A stretch of 64,000 nucleotides of DNA from Sorex araneus (GCF_027595985.1 NC_073305.1:176402589-176466588), one strand, 5' to 3'. Counted from the stretch's first letter, positions 21,032-32,671 are shown. The notes: generated by a model not told the origin, from the letters alone. Made by a program: numbers and translations.

Positions 21032-22110
21032 GGGCTGCCCATCCCTGGCAATGTTCATAGGCAACTCCTGGCTTGAGGATTGCTCCAGGAGTTACTGAGG
21101 ATGAAACCCTGGCCTCCAGCTTGCAAAGCATAAGCTCCACCCCTTTGGCCAAAGTGTCAAGGAGCCTACTTAACCTTGAGGGTACTTAACCTGTAGTTAT
21201 ATGAAGAGTTGGGGAAAAGGACTCATCTTAGATATGTGTATTAGCTGCCACTGGCTGTTTGGCAATGTACAGATAAATGGTAAGGTCAGGAAAGAGCCAC
21301 CGTTTGTGGTTTTTGTTTTTGTGGGATGGCACACCTGGTAGTGCTCAGGGGTTACTACTGGAGGGCTTGGGAAACCATAAAGGATACCAGAGATAAACTT
21401 GGTGCAAGGCAAGCAACCTACCCACTGTGCCATCTCTCTGTCCACTGTTTTGCAAGCAGAAATGCAAAGGGAGAGACAGAGCAGAAATGCAGTTTTGGGG
21501 GGACAGAGGATAGTCCTGTGTGGACCAAAAACCAAACCAAACCAAACCAAACCAAAAACCAGATATGTGGTCTCAAAGTGTTGGAAATTCAACTTACTTC
21601 TAGACTCCAAACAGCAAGAGGTGGGATTAAAATGCTGAGAACAGGCCTGGGTTGAATTCCCGGCATTCCATATGGTCCCCCGAGCCCCATCAGGCGTGAT
21701 CCCTGAGCACAGATTCCTAACTAAATCCTGAGCATATTGGGTATGGCCACCCCCCAAAATGACTGAGAACAGACACCTTCTGAACCCTCTTAGCTGACTG
21801 AAGCACCCTCTCAAATCTTTGGATGAGGTTACTGACTCATAACTTTATTTATGGTTACTGATACATGGGACTGACTGGAACTAAATACAACAGAGCATAG
21901 TAACTTTGAGACTATTCTTGTTAAAAAATTGTTTTCAAACAATCAAGTTCAAACTAAAACAAGCTGTGACACTGGAGCAGAGAGTAAGAACAGGAATTAA
22001 GGTGTCTGCTTTGTGCTGGTCTGATTCCAGGCTTTGCATGCACAGTCACCCAAGCACCAAAGAAAGAGAGTGACCCTCGAGTACGGAGCTGGGAGTAGCC
22101 CCCAAACATT
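21030..22110. mobile_element. Diverged SINEs (- 21030-21160, - 21310-21450, + 21635-21760, + 21970-22110)
   Basis: Recognised by GGCAATGTTCATAGGCAAC and CACCTGGTAGTGCTCAGG (inverted), and by CATTCCATATGGTCCCCCGAG (plus). No gene. Confidence 0.65.
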
Positions 22111-22164
22111 TCTGGAAGTGTTTGAAGACCCCCACCACCAGAGAAAAAAAGCCTTAACTACCCA

Positions 22165-22338
22165 TTTTTTTTTCTTTTTGGGTCACACATGGCGATGCTT
22201 TGGGGGGTCACTCTTGGTTCTGCACTCAGGAATTACTCCTGGCAGTGTTCCAGGGAATATATGGGATGCTGGGAATCAAACCCAGGTTGGCCATGTGCAA
22301 GGCAAGCATCCTCCCTGGTATAATATCACTCTGGTCCC
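22165..22338 (-). mobile_element. SINE
   Basis: T-run, CTTTTTGGGTCACACATGG to ATATCACTCTGGTCCCC. Moderately diverged. Confidence 0.88.
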
Positions 22339-22489
22339 CAAGTTCTAAGAAATAGCTGAGAAAAATTTACATAATTCTGAGAGGGAAATGTCACCCAAAG
22401 TTCACATTTCACTCTTATCCACAGTTCAGAGCACAAAAAGAATATCCAAGACCTTCTCAGAGAGCAGTGGCCAAGGGTCAGAGAATATG

Positions 22490-23400
22490 AGGACCAGAGA
22501 GATGGCTCTAAAGGCTGGAGCACGTGCTGAAAATACCTAAGTCCCAAGTTCGGATCTCTGGCACTCCTGGTCCCTTCCACCCCGGGTAGATCAAACAGTT
22601 CCTTGAAGATAACTGAACCAAGGTCCTCAAATAATCTTCCTTACTTCCTGGTCTGGTTATTGGAAAGCCAAGATCTGTCTGGGGGAAGTGTTCAAAATTT
22701 ATATATAGATGGGTAATAGTGCTTGTAAATGACCCTGCCCCCATGTTCTGGCATTCTGTACTATGGTACACAGTGTAAGGGGAGAGACAGATAAATTCGC
22801 AGAGACATTACTGGCCCCAGACTCCAGTTCCTGCTGCTGGAAAACACTGGGCTAGTGAAAGAACAACACAGTACTGTAAATGTCCGCCTGCAAAAAGCAC
22901 AGTGTGTTCTTGATTCTAAGCATCATGCTTTTCCACATTCTAGTATTTCAAGAATTAAGTCATCTTAAAATCATTATTAAAAAGATGTCGTGGGGCTGTA
23001 GAGAAAGGGGTTAAGATGATTGCTCTGCACGTACCAACACCAGTTCAATCCTCAGTTCTGCAGGGAGTGAGTCTATGGAGCACAGCCAGCAGTGATGCCT
23101 AAGAACAGAGCCACGAGTAGCCCCTGAGCACCTCCAGTTTTGCCCTCTCTTGCCCCACCCCAATAAAAGATCTGTCAGAGCGCCAAAGCAGAGAAGTACT
23201 AAAACAGCAGACAGGCCATATGATACAAGAGGTAAGGCACTTGCCGTGCATGCACCTGTGGTAGCCATGAGCCTGGTTTAAACAGCCAGCACCACATTTG
23301 GTGCCCTGCATGCTAGGAGACATTCTGGAGCAAAGAGCCAGGAATAGCCCTGAACACTTGCAGGCGTATCCCGAAAACAAACAGAATAGCAGACAATGCA
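22490..23400 (+). mobile_element. Old SINE copies (22490-22580, 22993-23150, 23195-23395)
   Basis: Fragments with GAGGACCAGAGAGATGGC, GGGGCTGTAGAGAAAGGGG and CCATATGATACAAGAGGTAAGG. The sequence between them shows nothing recognised. Confidence 0.55.
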
Positions 23401-23930
23401 CATACCTAACCTGATCATAAACAAGGCAAACTTTATTACTTCAATTACATTATTTTATCTGATAGCATCATCTATAGTTAAATTTAGAACCTTGATTAAT
23501 GCTCAAAATGTCTTCAAAGATTCCATTTTAATGTAGAGTTATGTACTCAGAGATTGTCACCTAAGTAAGCGATTAGAGGCATAAACAACTGACAAGTTTA
23601 GGCAAGATCACAAAAATTTCAAAAGTAAAAGCACAAACATAAAATATCTGTCTAAATCTTTTGAGTTAACCTCAATTTTCAGAAAAAACTGCTTAATTTC
23701 CAGCATCAACTCCCTCAGCTAAGATTGAAAACAAAGAATTTAAGGAAAATGGGAAGGAAGACAAAACCCAATATTCTTCAAATACTTCAAAATTATAAAC
23801 TCAACCACAAAGACAATTAGGTTCAAGTTAATTAAGATTATGAAATGTAGCAAAACACCATGAAATTAAGTGTTAATTACCAAAGTAATCCAGAAGAATC
23901 CCAGAACATGACCGTGAGTGAGACTCGATT
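23401..23930. other. SINE-free AT-rich intron stretch
   Basis: 530 bp without a recognised repeat or open frame of interest, in LATS1 intron 1. Confidence 0.5.
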
Positions 23931-23934
23931 CAGG

Positions 23935-24090
23935 CTGAAGAGACAATACAGTGGTAGCGAGTTTGCCTTGAATGTGGCCAAACTGGCTCAATCCCTGGCA
24001 CGACCTGCGGTACCCTAAGCACCACCAGGAGTGATCCTGAGTGCAGAACCAGGAGGCTCTGAGCAATACAGGGTGGCCCGCCTGTGTTGT
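23935..24090 (+). mobile_element. Diverged SINE
   Basis: GGCTGAAGAGACAATACAGTGG to TACAGGGTGGCCC. Confidence 0.72.
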
Positions 24091-24269
24091 TTTTTTGGCT
24101 TGTTATTTTTTCGTCTTTTTTTTTTTTTAGGGGGGGGGAACAGATACAGAAACACACACACATTCATATATTCAAGTAGGTAAATGAATACTATTAAGAG
24201 TTAATAGGAACTATGTTTCTTTCTCCTAACAATTATTAAACTACCGACTACTAATTATTTGTTTGGTTT

Positions 24270-24438
24270 TTTATTTGGCTTTTTGGGTCACAACCGGCAA
24301 TGCACAGGGGTTACTCCTGGCTCTGCACTCAAGAATTACTCCTGGCAGTGCTCAGGGGACCATATGGGATGCTGGGAATCGAACCCGGGTCGGCCGTGTG
24401 CAAGGCAAATGCCCTACCCACTGTGCTATTGCTCCAGC
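24270..24438 (-). mobile_element. SINE, near consensus
   Basis: GGCTTTTTGGGTCACAACC to TGCTCCAGCCCC, with target duplication CGACTACTAATTATT / CGACTATTAATTATT. Confidence 0.93.
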
Positions 24439-24532
24439 CCCCCCGACTATTAATTATTACTAAACTTTAGACTTCATGTAATGGTACCTTGGAAATAAAA
24501 AAAAAAAAAATCGAACAATTTTAAAACCATCT

Positions 24533-24702
24533 TTTTTTTGGGGGGAGGGGTCACACCCAGCCATGCTCAGGGGTTACTCCTGGCTCTGCACTCAGGAATT
24601 ACCCCTATCGGTGCTCAGGTACCATATGGGATTCCGGGAACTGAACCCAGGTCGACCGCGTGCAAGGCAAACGCCCTACCTGCTGACTATTGCTCTGGCC
24701 CC
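24533..24702 (-). mobile_element. SINE
   Basis: GGGGTCACACCCAGCCATGC to TATTGCTCTGGCCCC, with ACCATCTTTTTTTT / ACCACCTTTTTTTT flanks. Confidence 0.9.
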
Positions 24703-24971
24703 ACACCACCTTTTTTTTGTGTGTGTGTCTATATATTGCATTATACAAATGTACAATAACTCCTACTAATGGAGATTTAGGTTCTATTCATTTTTCTCTC
24801 ATCACAAACATTTTTCAACACCATTAACATCAATTGCATTGGTAGTAATATTAACAGTCCTACGGGTGGGTGAAAATGTCAAATTCATTTAATTATGCTC
24901 CATAACTTATATGTCTATAAAAATTCCTTCCATGTAACTAAAATCAGTTACATGAAAAACGTTGTACTTAG

Positions 24972-25640
24972 AGGCTGGAGAGACAGTAGTACTACAGGGA
25001 AGACACTTGCCTCACACGCAGCCAACGAGACAGGGTTTGATCCCGATCACCGTAGAGGATTCCCTGTGGCCTAACAGGCCTGGAGTGAGCTTTGAGGAGA
25101 GCGGGCCAGAAGTGAGTCTTGAGCACAGTTGGGTGTGGCCCAAAATCCAAGAGGAAGAAAAGAGCTGCAATAAATATTCTGTGCATCCACTGTTGAGCTT
25201 CCCTTCAGATAAATTCCCAGATGTAGAACTGCTGTTCCAAGAATGCATATTTAAAATTCTAATATTTATTATCAGACTGCCTTCCAGGTGTATTAATTTA
25301 CAATTCTTCCAACAATACATGGTCAACAGTTATTATCAAATCTCAGTAAACTCTGATAATGTGGTCTTTGAAAATCCAAAGAAACTGGGCCAGAGAAGTA
25401 AGGCAACAGGATGGCGAGTACCTGGAGGGCTGGGCTGCATCCTCAGCACCATCACGGCCCTGGAAGCAACAACTGGGAGCAGGACCCGAACACTACCCAG
25501 TGGGGCTCAGAGGTCAGTTAGAAATGCTAGAGTAGGACTCTCTGGGGTGTTTCCTCCCTTCCCAGCCCCACCAGGGCTAATCTGGAGCATAGGCAGGCGA
25601 GCCTGGGGCCGACACACCAGATGCAGGCAACTGAGCCCCT
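24972..25640 (+). mobile_element. Diverged SINEs (24972-25145, 25385-25610)
   Basis: GAGGCTGGAGAGACAGTAG to GTTGGGTGTGGCCC; the second copy, GGGCCAGAGAAGTAAGGC, is very worn. 25150-25380 shows nothing recognised. Confidence 0.6.
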
Positions 25641-25892
25641 CCCCTGTTCTGTCCTGTGGCCCTTCCTCTGTTGCCTTCGGTGGGCGAAGGAAGGAGACTG
25701 TCTGTGTAGACTAACTTTCACACTGAATTTCTGTTTCTGTGGCCTTTTTTATCACTCTGGTTCCTGGGGAGATTTGGGTGTCCAACTGTTCACATATACT
25801 CTTTTTTCATGTTATTCTTACTTTTTCTCTCATACCTGTGGACTATTCATTCACACTTATAGCTTTTATTTCTGTATTTTATTTTTTTAGTA

Positions 25893-26030
25893 TTATTATT
25901 CGCACGGCAGAGCCTGGCAAGCTACCTATGGCGTATTCAATATGCCCAAAACAGTCACAAGTCTCACAACGGAGAAGTTACTGGTGCCACTCGAGCAAAT
26001 CAATGAGCAACTGGATGACAGAGTAGGACT
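25893..26030 (+). mobile_element. Long-type SINE, 5'-truncated
   Basis: Starts at ATTCGCACGGCAGAGCC, then CTACCTATGGCGTATTC, GTCTCACAACGGAG, CTCGAGCAAATC. The head and B box are missing. 25640-25890 before it shows nothing recognised. Confidence 0.8.
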
Positions 26031-26159
26031 CAGCGAACGTGTGATGCCTGGGATGGAACCCTGGCCTCCAATAGGCAAAGCCCTTTGAGGGCTAGAAGCA
26101 CTCTAGCCCTTTGAGTTATCACCAAGGCCTTAAAAGAACTCTTTGATTTTAGTTTTGGG

Positions 26160-26338
26160 GTGTGTGTGTGGGGGGGGGGGGGTCACATGTGGGCGGTGAC
26201 CTCAAAGGCTACTCTTGGTTCTGCACTCAGGAATTACTCTGAGCAGTGCTTGGGGGACCATATGGGATGCTGGGGATGGAACCCGGGTCAGCCACATGCA
26301 AGGCAAGTGCCCTACCCGCTGTACTATCACTCCGCCCC
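26160..26338 (-). mobile_element. SINE
   Basis: GGGGGTCACATGTGGGC to TATCACTCCGCCCC. ATAAAAGAACTC follows, part of a duplication shared with TAAAAGAACTCTTTG at 26131. Confidence 0.86.
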
Positions 26339-26354
26339 ATAAAAGAACTCGTAG

Positions 26355-26535
26355 AGGGGCTGGAGCAATAGCACAGCGGGTAGGGCATTTGCCTTGCATG
26401 CAGCTGACCTGGGTTCGATCCCCAGCATCCCATACAGTCCCCTGAGCACCGCCAGGAGTAATTCCCGAGTGCATGAGCCAGGAGTAACCCCTGTGCACTG
26501 CTGGGTGTGACCCAAAAAGGAAAAAAAAAAAAACC
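26355..26535 (+). mobile_element. SINE (CATGAGCC variant)
   Basis: GGGGCTGGAGCAATAGCAC to an A13 tail, with GAGTGCATGAGCC in the body. AACTCGTA flanks it at 26347 and 26547. Confidence 0.93.
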
Positions 26536-26569
26536 AGACAAACAAACTCGTACAACATTAAATGCGAGG

Positions 26570-26701
26570 GGGCTAGTACAGGGTTAAGTAAGCTGTAGGC
26601 CTGGCACTCAGCTGACATGGGTCCTATCCTCCGCAACACATAGTGATCCCTGAGCATAGAGATAGGAATAAGCCCTGAGCACTGGTGAGTATGGCCTACC
26701 C

Positions 26702-26766
<65 letters not shown>

Positions 26767-26950
26767 CAACAAAAATACATGCGGACCACAGAGTACAATG
26801 GTACAATGGTGAGGTGCTTGCCTTGCACATGCAGCCACCCCCAATTCAATCCCCAGCACTGCAAAAGTACCCCAGGCACCCATCGCCAGGAGTGATCTGT
26901 GAGCACAGACAGGAATAAGCCCTGAGTAATGCCAGTATGGCCCAAAACTT
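26570..26950 (+). mobile_element. Two diverged SINEs flanking a (CA)n repeat
   Basis: 26572-26705 and 26785-26950. The first ends GGTGAGTATGGCC and runs into the (AC)n tract, so the microsatellite probably grew in or next to its tail. Confidence 0.7.
26705..26764. repeat. (AC)n microsatellite, about 29 units
   Basis: Uninterrupted AC dinucleotides of about 60 bp. Confidence 0.98.
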
Positions 26951-27600
26951 AGATCAATAAAACAAATGCCTACCTCAATAAATAGTGTTACCTCTAACAC
27001 AATCTCAACCCCTTCTACCTTACACTCTAATCTAAAGAAGCCACACTACTTTCTCTCATTAACATACCTTGCTCTATTCTACCTTGTTCATTCTTTTATT
27101 TTCCTTTCCCCCCCTTTTTTTTTTAAATTTGCAATGCTGAGGATTAAACCCAAGGCCTCACATATGCAAAGGCAAGTGCTCCACAGCTGAATTACATTCT
27201 CTGCTCTCTTTATCCCTGGCAAGTTTATTGTAGAAATTACATCCAGGGATGGAGAGACAGTACTAGGAAGAGTGCACTTCTCTTTAACACAGGGGCTGGG
27301 ACTCTATGCCCAGGATGACTTAAGGTCCCCCGAGTCCCACAAGAAGTGATTCCTGAGCAAGGAGTAAGCCCAGAGAAATTCTGGGTGTGGCCAAAAGGGA
27401 AAAAAGGAAAGAAGAAAGAGAGAGATTACACTTTTTTTTTGGGGGGGGGGGACTGTTTGGGGCCACACCTGGTGGTGCTCAGTGCTTACTCCTGATGGCT
27501 TAGGGATCACTCCTGACAGTGCTTGGGGTCCCATATTTGGTACCAGGGATCTGCTGCAAGCAAACATCTCATACAATCCTCTCCTGCACTATCTCTCTGC
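26951..27600. mobile_element. Diverged SINE fragments (- 27130-27215, + 27245-27400, - 27445-27600)
   Basis: Inverted GCAATGCTGAGGATTAAACCC and CACACCTGGTGGTGCTCAG; plus GGATGGAGAGACAGTAC. 26951-27120 is pyrimidine-rich with no gene. Confidence 0.6.
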
Positions 27601-27614
27601 CTCTATACCCAGTT

Positions 27615-27780
27615 TTTTGGGGTTTTTTTGGGTCACACCTGGCGATGCACAGGGGTTACTCCTGGCTCTGCAGTCAGGAATCACCCCTGGCAGTGCTCAG
27701 GGGACCATATGGGATGCTGGGAATCGAACCCGGGTCAGCCAAGGCAAACGCCCTACCCGCTGTGCTATTGCTCCAGCCCT
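27615..27780 (-). mobile_element. SINE, near consensus
   Basis: TTTTTTGGGTCACACCTGGC to TGCTCCAGCCC, with CTATACCCAGTTTTT on both sides. A small deletion removed part of the head (CAGCCAAGGC). Confidence 0.92.
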
Positions 27781-29199
27781 ATACCCAGTTTTTAAGGTAT
27801 CACTCAAATGCCTCATTCAGGAAGATCTCACTGAACTACTTACCAGCTGTTATCTTTTTAAATGCACTTTGTAAGATTCATATAAAATCTGTTTTAGGGA
27901 GGCCTAACAGTGGTTGACACAATGCTTGAATAGCACTAAGCATCACCCTTGAAGAAATCTGCATTCTGATGACATTCTGTTTTCTAAAAATGAGCTGGTC
28001 AAAAGAGAAAATAATCGCTGCATTTTATACTCATCCAGAAAAGCTATTGAAATTATTGCCATTTCAACCTGGAAAAAAAAATGCTATCCAATGAATGAGT
28101 AATTCTTGCGTTCTACAAAATCCTCAACTAACCTAACACCTAGAATGTAAACTAACCAGAGTTGGAACTGTTTCAAGGCTATTATTTTTTGTTTTCGTGT
28201 TACATTTGTCAATGCTCATGGTTACTCCTGGCTCTGCACTCAGGAATTACTCCTGGCGGTGCTCTGGGACCATATGGGATGGACTGGTCTACCTCCTGGA
28301 AGACAAGGGCAAGGCCCAATTTACTATCGCTCCAACCCCCAAGGACCCCCAAGGCTATTATTTATATATACTAACAAGGGCTATCACTGAAAACAAAAGC
28401 AAACATGAAACTCCAGTGTACTTGGCCCGGAGAGATGGGACAGCAGGTAAAGCACTTGCACACAGCCCACCCTGGTCTGATCCTCTTGCACTGCCCAGGA
28501 TCCCCCCTGCTGCCAGGAGTAAAGCTCTGAGCACAGCTGGGTTTGACCCCCATCCAATCACCCCCAAATTCAAGGCCCATATGGGGAAAAAAAAGAACAC
28601 CTTTGTTCTTTAAGTAATAGAAATGACTGCTTTTGAGCACAACAAGGTACATTTAATTAATCTTAGAAAGCAAAGAATGTGCCTTCCACACCCTGAGCCA
28701 TGATCTAGTTTCCAGGCAGTTAGCAGCTACTGGGGAACAAAATGCAACTCCGAATTCGGTCCAACCAGCACTCTGCTGCCTTAGGGAATCAACGAGCCTA
28801 TTTTACCAGTCTGTCAACTTACCCCAGGTTAGAAGTAACTGTGAAGACAAGCGCAAAGGCCAACTGATTTCCATAACCACACGACCGCGGGATATGCGGC
28901 CGAACTTTTTTCTTTTTCCTTTCAATGTCAATCAATCATCCATCAAAGGTTGGAGATCCATTTCCAAAAACACCAATGCAAGATTGGTCCCTCCCATTCC
29001 GGAAGACCCTCTTCCAGGCCATCACTGAGTTCTACAGCTCGTAACAAAGTAACAAATGATCTTTCCCACCACCACATCACCCAGCTAGGAAAAGAACCTG
29101 GCAATATCGGAGATGTCCATGCGGGGAGGGGGGTTGGAAACAAGCCACTTGCAAGTCCCTCTCGGAGGCTCCACGTTCCTGTCGCAGTTATGATCAGCA
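27781..29199. other. LATS1 intron 1 near the promoter: two worn SINEs and unique sequence
   Basis: SINE-derived pieces at 28195-28340 (-) and 28425-28590 (+). 27790-28190 and 28600-29200 have no recognised repeat. An ETS-like TTCCGGAAG lies at about 29007, close to the CpG island. No coding signal. Confidence 0.5.
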
Positions 29200-29327
29200 T
29201 AAACAACAAGGCTCTTAAATTTCCTTCCCGTCTGTCGAGCCACACTTGGTGCGCCTGAGGACGCCCCTTGCAGCGATGCCCCGCTACGACCCACCCCCAA
29301 ACTGGGGAAGGGCTACAGCGACCAGGA

Positions 29328-29790
29328 AGACCCCTGCCCGGGCCCCTCTCCCGGGCTCCCCGCACGCTCGGTCCCTCCGGGATGCAGAGCAAAGACCCCT
29401 GCCCGGGCCCCTCTCCCGGGCTCCCTGCACGCTCGAGCCCTCCGGGACGCAGAGCAAAGACCCCTGCCCGGACCCCTCTCCCGGGCTCTCCGCACGCTCA
29501 GTCCCTCCGGGATGCAGAGAGAAGACCCCCTGCCCGAGACCCTCTCCCGGGCTCCCCGCACGCTCGAGCCCTCCGGGATGCAGAGCAAAGACCCCTGCCC
29601 GAGACCCTCTCCCGGGCTCCCCGCACGCTCGGTCCCCCGGGGATGCAGAGCAAAGACCCCTGCCCGGGCCCCTCTCCCGGGCTCCCCGCACGCTCGGTCC
29701 CCCGGGGATGCAGAGCAAAGACCCCTGCCCGGGCCCCTCTCCCGGGCTCCCCGCACGCTCCGTCCCCCGGGGATGCCGAGCCAGGGAAAG
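29328..29790. repeat. 65-bp GC-rich minisatellite, about 7 units
   Basis: The landmark GATGCAGAGC recurs (with small changes) at 29381, 29446, 29511, 29577, 29642, 29707 and 29772, a period of 65 bp with one unit of 66. Each unit reads ACCCCTGCCCGGGCCCC, then CTCCCGGGCTCCCC, then GCACGCTC. Units differ at a few sites (GGGCCCC or GAGACCC; GGTCC or GAGCC). Because 65 is not a multiple of 3, it opens all frames and mimics coding sequence. Confidence 0.95.
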
Positions 29791-30558
29791 GTACTCGGGG
29801 GGCGGTTTCGCTCGGCGCCTTTCGCGTCCCTCCCAGCCCCGCCGACCTGCGCGCGCCGGCTGCGGGGTGGAGGTGGGGAAGGCACGAGCGGCCACGCGAG
29901 GCCTCCCGCGGGCCGCGCACCCCGCGGTGACCGGTCCCCAGCCCGCGGCCCAGCCGCCTGCCGCCCCCCGCCCCCCACTCCACCCCGGGTGCGGACCGGC
30001 CGGCCGAGCGGGCCCCTGCGCCCTGCCCCCTTGCCCCTGCCGAGACTCGGACCCGCGGCCCCGCCGCGGCCCCTGGACGCCGGCGCGGGGATGGGCGTGG
30101 GCCCCGCCGACTCGGCCCCGGGAGGAGAACGCGCGCGCCGGGCGCGACCCACCTGCAAGGGGACGGCGGGGCTCCTGGACAGCGGCCACTGGGACAGGGC
30201 GGGGGGTGGGGGGGCGCGACGGCCTGGGCCCGTCCCCGGGGGGGGGCTCCCCGCCTCGGGGTCGGCGGGGGAGGCGGGGCGCGAGGAGAGGCGCCGCGGG
30301 GAGCGGGGGGACGGGGGCGGCCAGCCGCGGGGCTCGCGGGGACCTGCCTCAGCCCTCAGCACCAGGCCGCCGCCGCCGCCGCCATCTTGCCTTCCACTCG
30401 CCGCCGCCGCGGCCGGCCGCAGCCTTCCCGGATGTAGGCGTTTCCCGGCGGCGCTTGCGCGGGGGCGGCGGCGCGCGGCGGGGAGCGAGCGCGCCTCAGG
30501 GGCCTGCGCCGGCGGGCGGCCGGTCGTCCCCGCGCTGGCGCCTCGGCAGCAGCGGCCT

Positions 30559-30895
30559 CTCCGCCTCAGCCCCTCAGCCCCTCAGCCCCTCCGCCCTTCC
30601 GCCCCTCAAGCGCCTCAGCCCCTCAAACCCCTCCGCCCCTCAGCCAGCCCCTCAAGCCCCTCAGCTCCTCAAACCCCTCAGCCCCTCAAACTCCTCAGCC
30701 CCTCAAGCTCCTCAGCTCCTCAAGCCCCTCAGCCCCTCAAAGCCCCTCAGCCCTTCAAGCCCCTTAAGCCCCTCAAGCCCCTCAAGCCCCTCAGCCCCTC
30801 AAGCCCCTCAGCCCTTCAAGCCCCTCAGCCCCTCAAGCCCCCCAGCCCCTCAAGCCCCCCAGCCCTTCAAGCCCCTCAAGCCCTCAGCCCGTCGG
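30559..30895. repeat. CCCCTCAAG/CCCCTCAG tandem array (G-run array on minus strand)
   Basis: About 340 bp of CCCCTCAAG and CCCCTCAG units, with over two dozen CCCC runs separated mostly by 4-6 nt. On the minus strand this is GGGG with TTGA/CTGA-type loops, a pattern that favours G-quadruplexes. It lies just upstream of the predicted LATS1 start. Confidence 0.92.
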
Positions 30896-31099
30896 CCGCC
30901 TTTCTGCCACAGGGGCGTCGCGGGGGGCTTTCCGGGCTCTTTCAGACAAGTCGTTTGGGTTTTCATTAATTCTAACTTATTTAATTTTATTATTTTTTTA
31001 AATAATTTTATTATTTATTCTCCTTTGCCCCTTCAAATCCATGTGACTTGAGGTCGTTTTTTTGGGTGTTTAGGGTTTTTTTTTTTTGCCATTTGGAAA

Positions 31100-31470
31100 T
31101 TTTTAAAAATTATTTTAAATATTGAAGGGTTTTTCTTGCATCATCAATCATGAGATAGTTACAAAGCTCTCATGATTGATTTTCAGTCATATAATGGTCG
31201 AAGACTTGTCCCTCCACCAGTGTCCATTTTCCACCACCAATGTCCACAGTATCCCCCACCTCACCCCTCCCCCTGCCTCTATGGCAGACAGTTTCCCCCA
31301 CTCTCTCTCTCCCTCCTTTGGGGCATTAGCGTTTGCAGTACAGATACTGATAGGCTGTCACGTTTGGTCCCTTTCAGCACGCATCTCCCACCCCAGCAAT
31401 CCCGTGATTCCTTCTCTATTCCAGCTGCCTTTCCACCCCCCCCTCCCCCAGGCAGGTTGAAGTGTTTTCT
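31100..31470 (-). mobile_element. L1 3' UTR, antisense copy
   Basis: Minus-strand match to the L1 3' end: plus strand CCCTCCACCAGTGTCC, TTCCACCACCAATGTCC and CAGTACAGATACTGATAGG. Interrupted at 31470 by a SINE. Confidence 0.8.
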
Positions 31471-31655
31471 TCTATTTTTGCTTTTTGGGTCACACTCAAC
31501 GATGCTCAGGGGGTTACTCCTGGCTGTGCACTCAGGAATTACTCCTGGCGGTGCTCAGGGGACCCTATGGGATGCTGGGAATTGGACCCGGGTCGGCTGC
31601 ATGCAAGGCAAACAAACACCCTACCCGCTGACCCGCTGTGCTGTAGCTCCAGCCC
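31470..31655 (-). mobile_element. SINE inserted in an L1 3' UTR
   Basis: TTTTTGCTTTTTGGGTCACAC to TAGCTCCAGCCCC. GAAGTGTTTTCT is duplicated exactly on both sides. A short duplication (GCTGACCCGCTG) lies in its head region. Confidence 0.94.
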
Positions 31656-32660
31656 CTGGAAGTGTTTTCTGAGGCAGCCAGGAGTCTCTTCTTCCTCAAA
31701 CCAGACATGAAGGGTTGGGGGAATTTTTTAAAGATTTGCTGCTAGCAACCTAATCCAGGAAAAGAAAGCCTTGTTGACTCCAGTTGCAATGGTGTGGCCA
31801 GAACTTCTGGGTTTTTTGTTCAGAGGATTGGCAGTTAGGGGTGCGAATCCCTGGGTTTGTGGTTGAAGACACCAGTCCACCCTTTGTTTAAAAATTTTGT
31901 GTGTGTGCTGGAAAGATAGCCCAGTGGGGAGGGCGTTTGCCTTACATGGGCCGGCCCAGATTTGGTCCTCGCATCCCTATAATAAGGGTCCCGGAGACCC
32001 CACCAGGAGTGATCCCTAACTACCCCGCCAGGTATGGTATCAAAAATAAGTTTATTTCGGAGGCAATACCCAGCTCTGCTAGGGGGTGAAGAAACCAGAA
32101 AGTGCTGAAACTGTGCAGTTCAGGGGGGCAAACCCCAGATTCAGCACGGAATGCATAAGCCCAGTCCTCCAGGCCCAGAAAACTGGCTTTAAAAGGCCTT
32201 TTGTTTTGGTTCACACCCAGCGATGCCCAGGGTTTATTCCTGGCTCTGCATTGCTGGCAGTGTTAGGGTGACTAGGGGATGCCAGGGATCGAACCTGGGT
32301 TGGTTGCATGCAAGGCCAGTGCTCTACCCACTGTACTATCTCTCTGACCCTCAAATAGAAGCCCTTAGTTCAATTTCAGTATTCTCCACTCTTGAGTATT
32401 TGGTGGAAGTAGAGATGGGTTTGGTTTGGTTTTGTAGGGGTCAGATTTTATGGCTATGGGAATGGGAAGGCGCAGCACCCAGGGAAGAGGCGTATGTGTT
32501 TATTTTTAGACCCACTCCTACAGGTGCTGAGGGGTTGCTCCTAGCTCTCTGCTCATTTGTTACTTCTGGTGGTGCCGAGGCTACAGCCCAGTGCTCCTAC
32601 GGGCAGAACATGCATGCACTCTAGCTCTTGGAGCTGTCTCCTGAATCCTACAGGAAAGAC
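31656..32660. mobile_element. Diverged SINEs (+ 31905-32045, - 32197-32350, - 32500-32640) and unique sequence
   Basis: Recognised by GTGCTGGAAAGATAGCCCAG and, inverted, TTCACACCCAGCGATGCCC. Intergenic between the LATS1 promoter and NUP43. Confidence 0.6.
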
Positions 32661-32671
32661 TTTTGAAGATG

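Larger units (their letters stand above)
29200..30950 (-). promoter_or_regulatory. LATS1 CpG-island promoter and probable noncoding exon 1
   Basis: The only CpG island between LATS1 coding exon 1 and NUP43, so it is placed as the LATS1 promoter; its first exon is noncoding in other mammals. On the minus strand a CAAGATGGCGGC element (30379-30390) fits the YY1 initiator-type motif and marks a likely start near 30.38 kb. An exact exon 1 donor could not be assigned. The island contains a 65-bp minisatellite and a C/G-run array, listed separately. Long open frames on both strands here result from GC richness and repetition. Confidence 0.65.

Noticed and set aside
20793-21152. Glu/Arg-repeat and Ser/Leu-repeat open frames
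   Set aside because: Low-complexity translation of the (TTCTC)n/(CT)n microsatellite.
24962-25714. 250-codon plus-strand open frame
   Set aside because: It runs through worn SINEs and unique intron sequence and resembles no protein; GC-moderate chance opening.
28943-29392. Candidate extra gene just upstream of the LATS1 CpG island
   Set aside because: Open frames occur on both strands, enter the minisatellite, and show no domain or splice pattern.
29246-31051. Long open frames (up to about 600 codons on the plus strand, about 350 on the minus) in the CpG island
   Set aside because: They are translations of the 65-bp minisatellite and the CCCCTCAAG array in GC-rich DNA, open on both strands and several frames, with no known domain.
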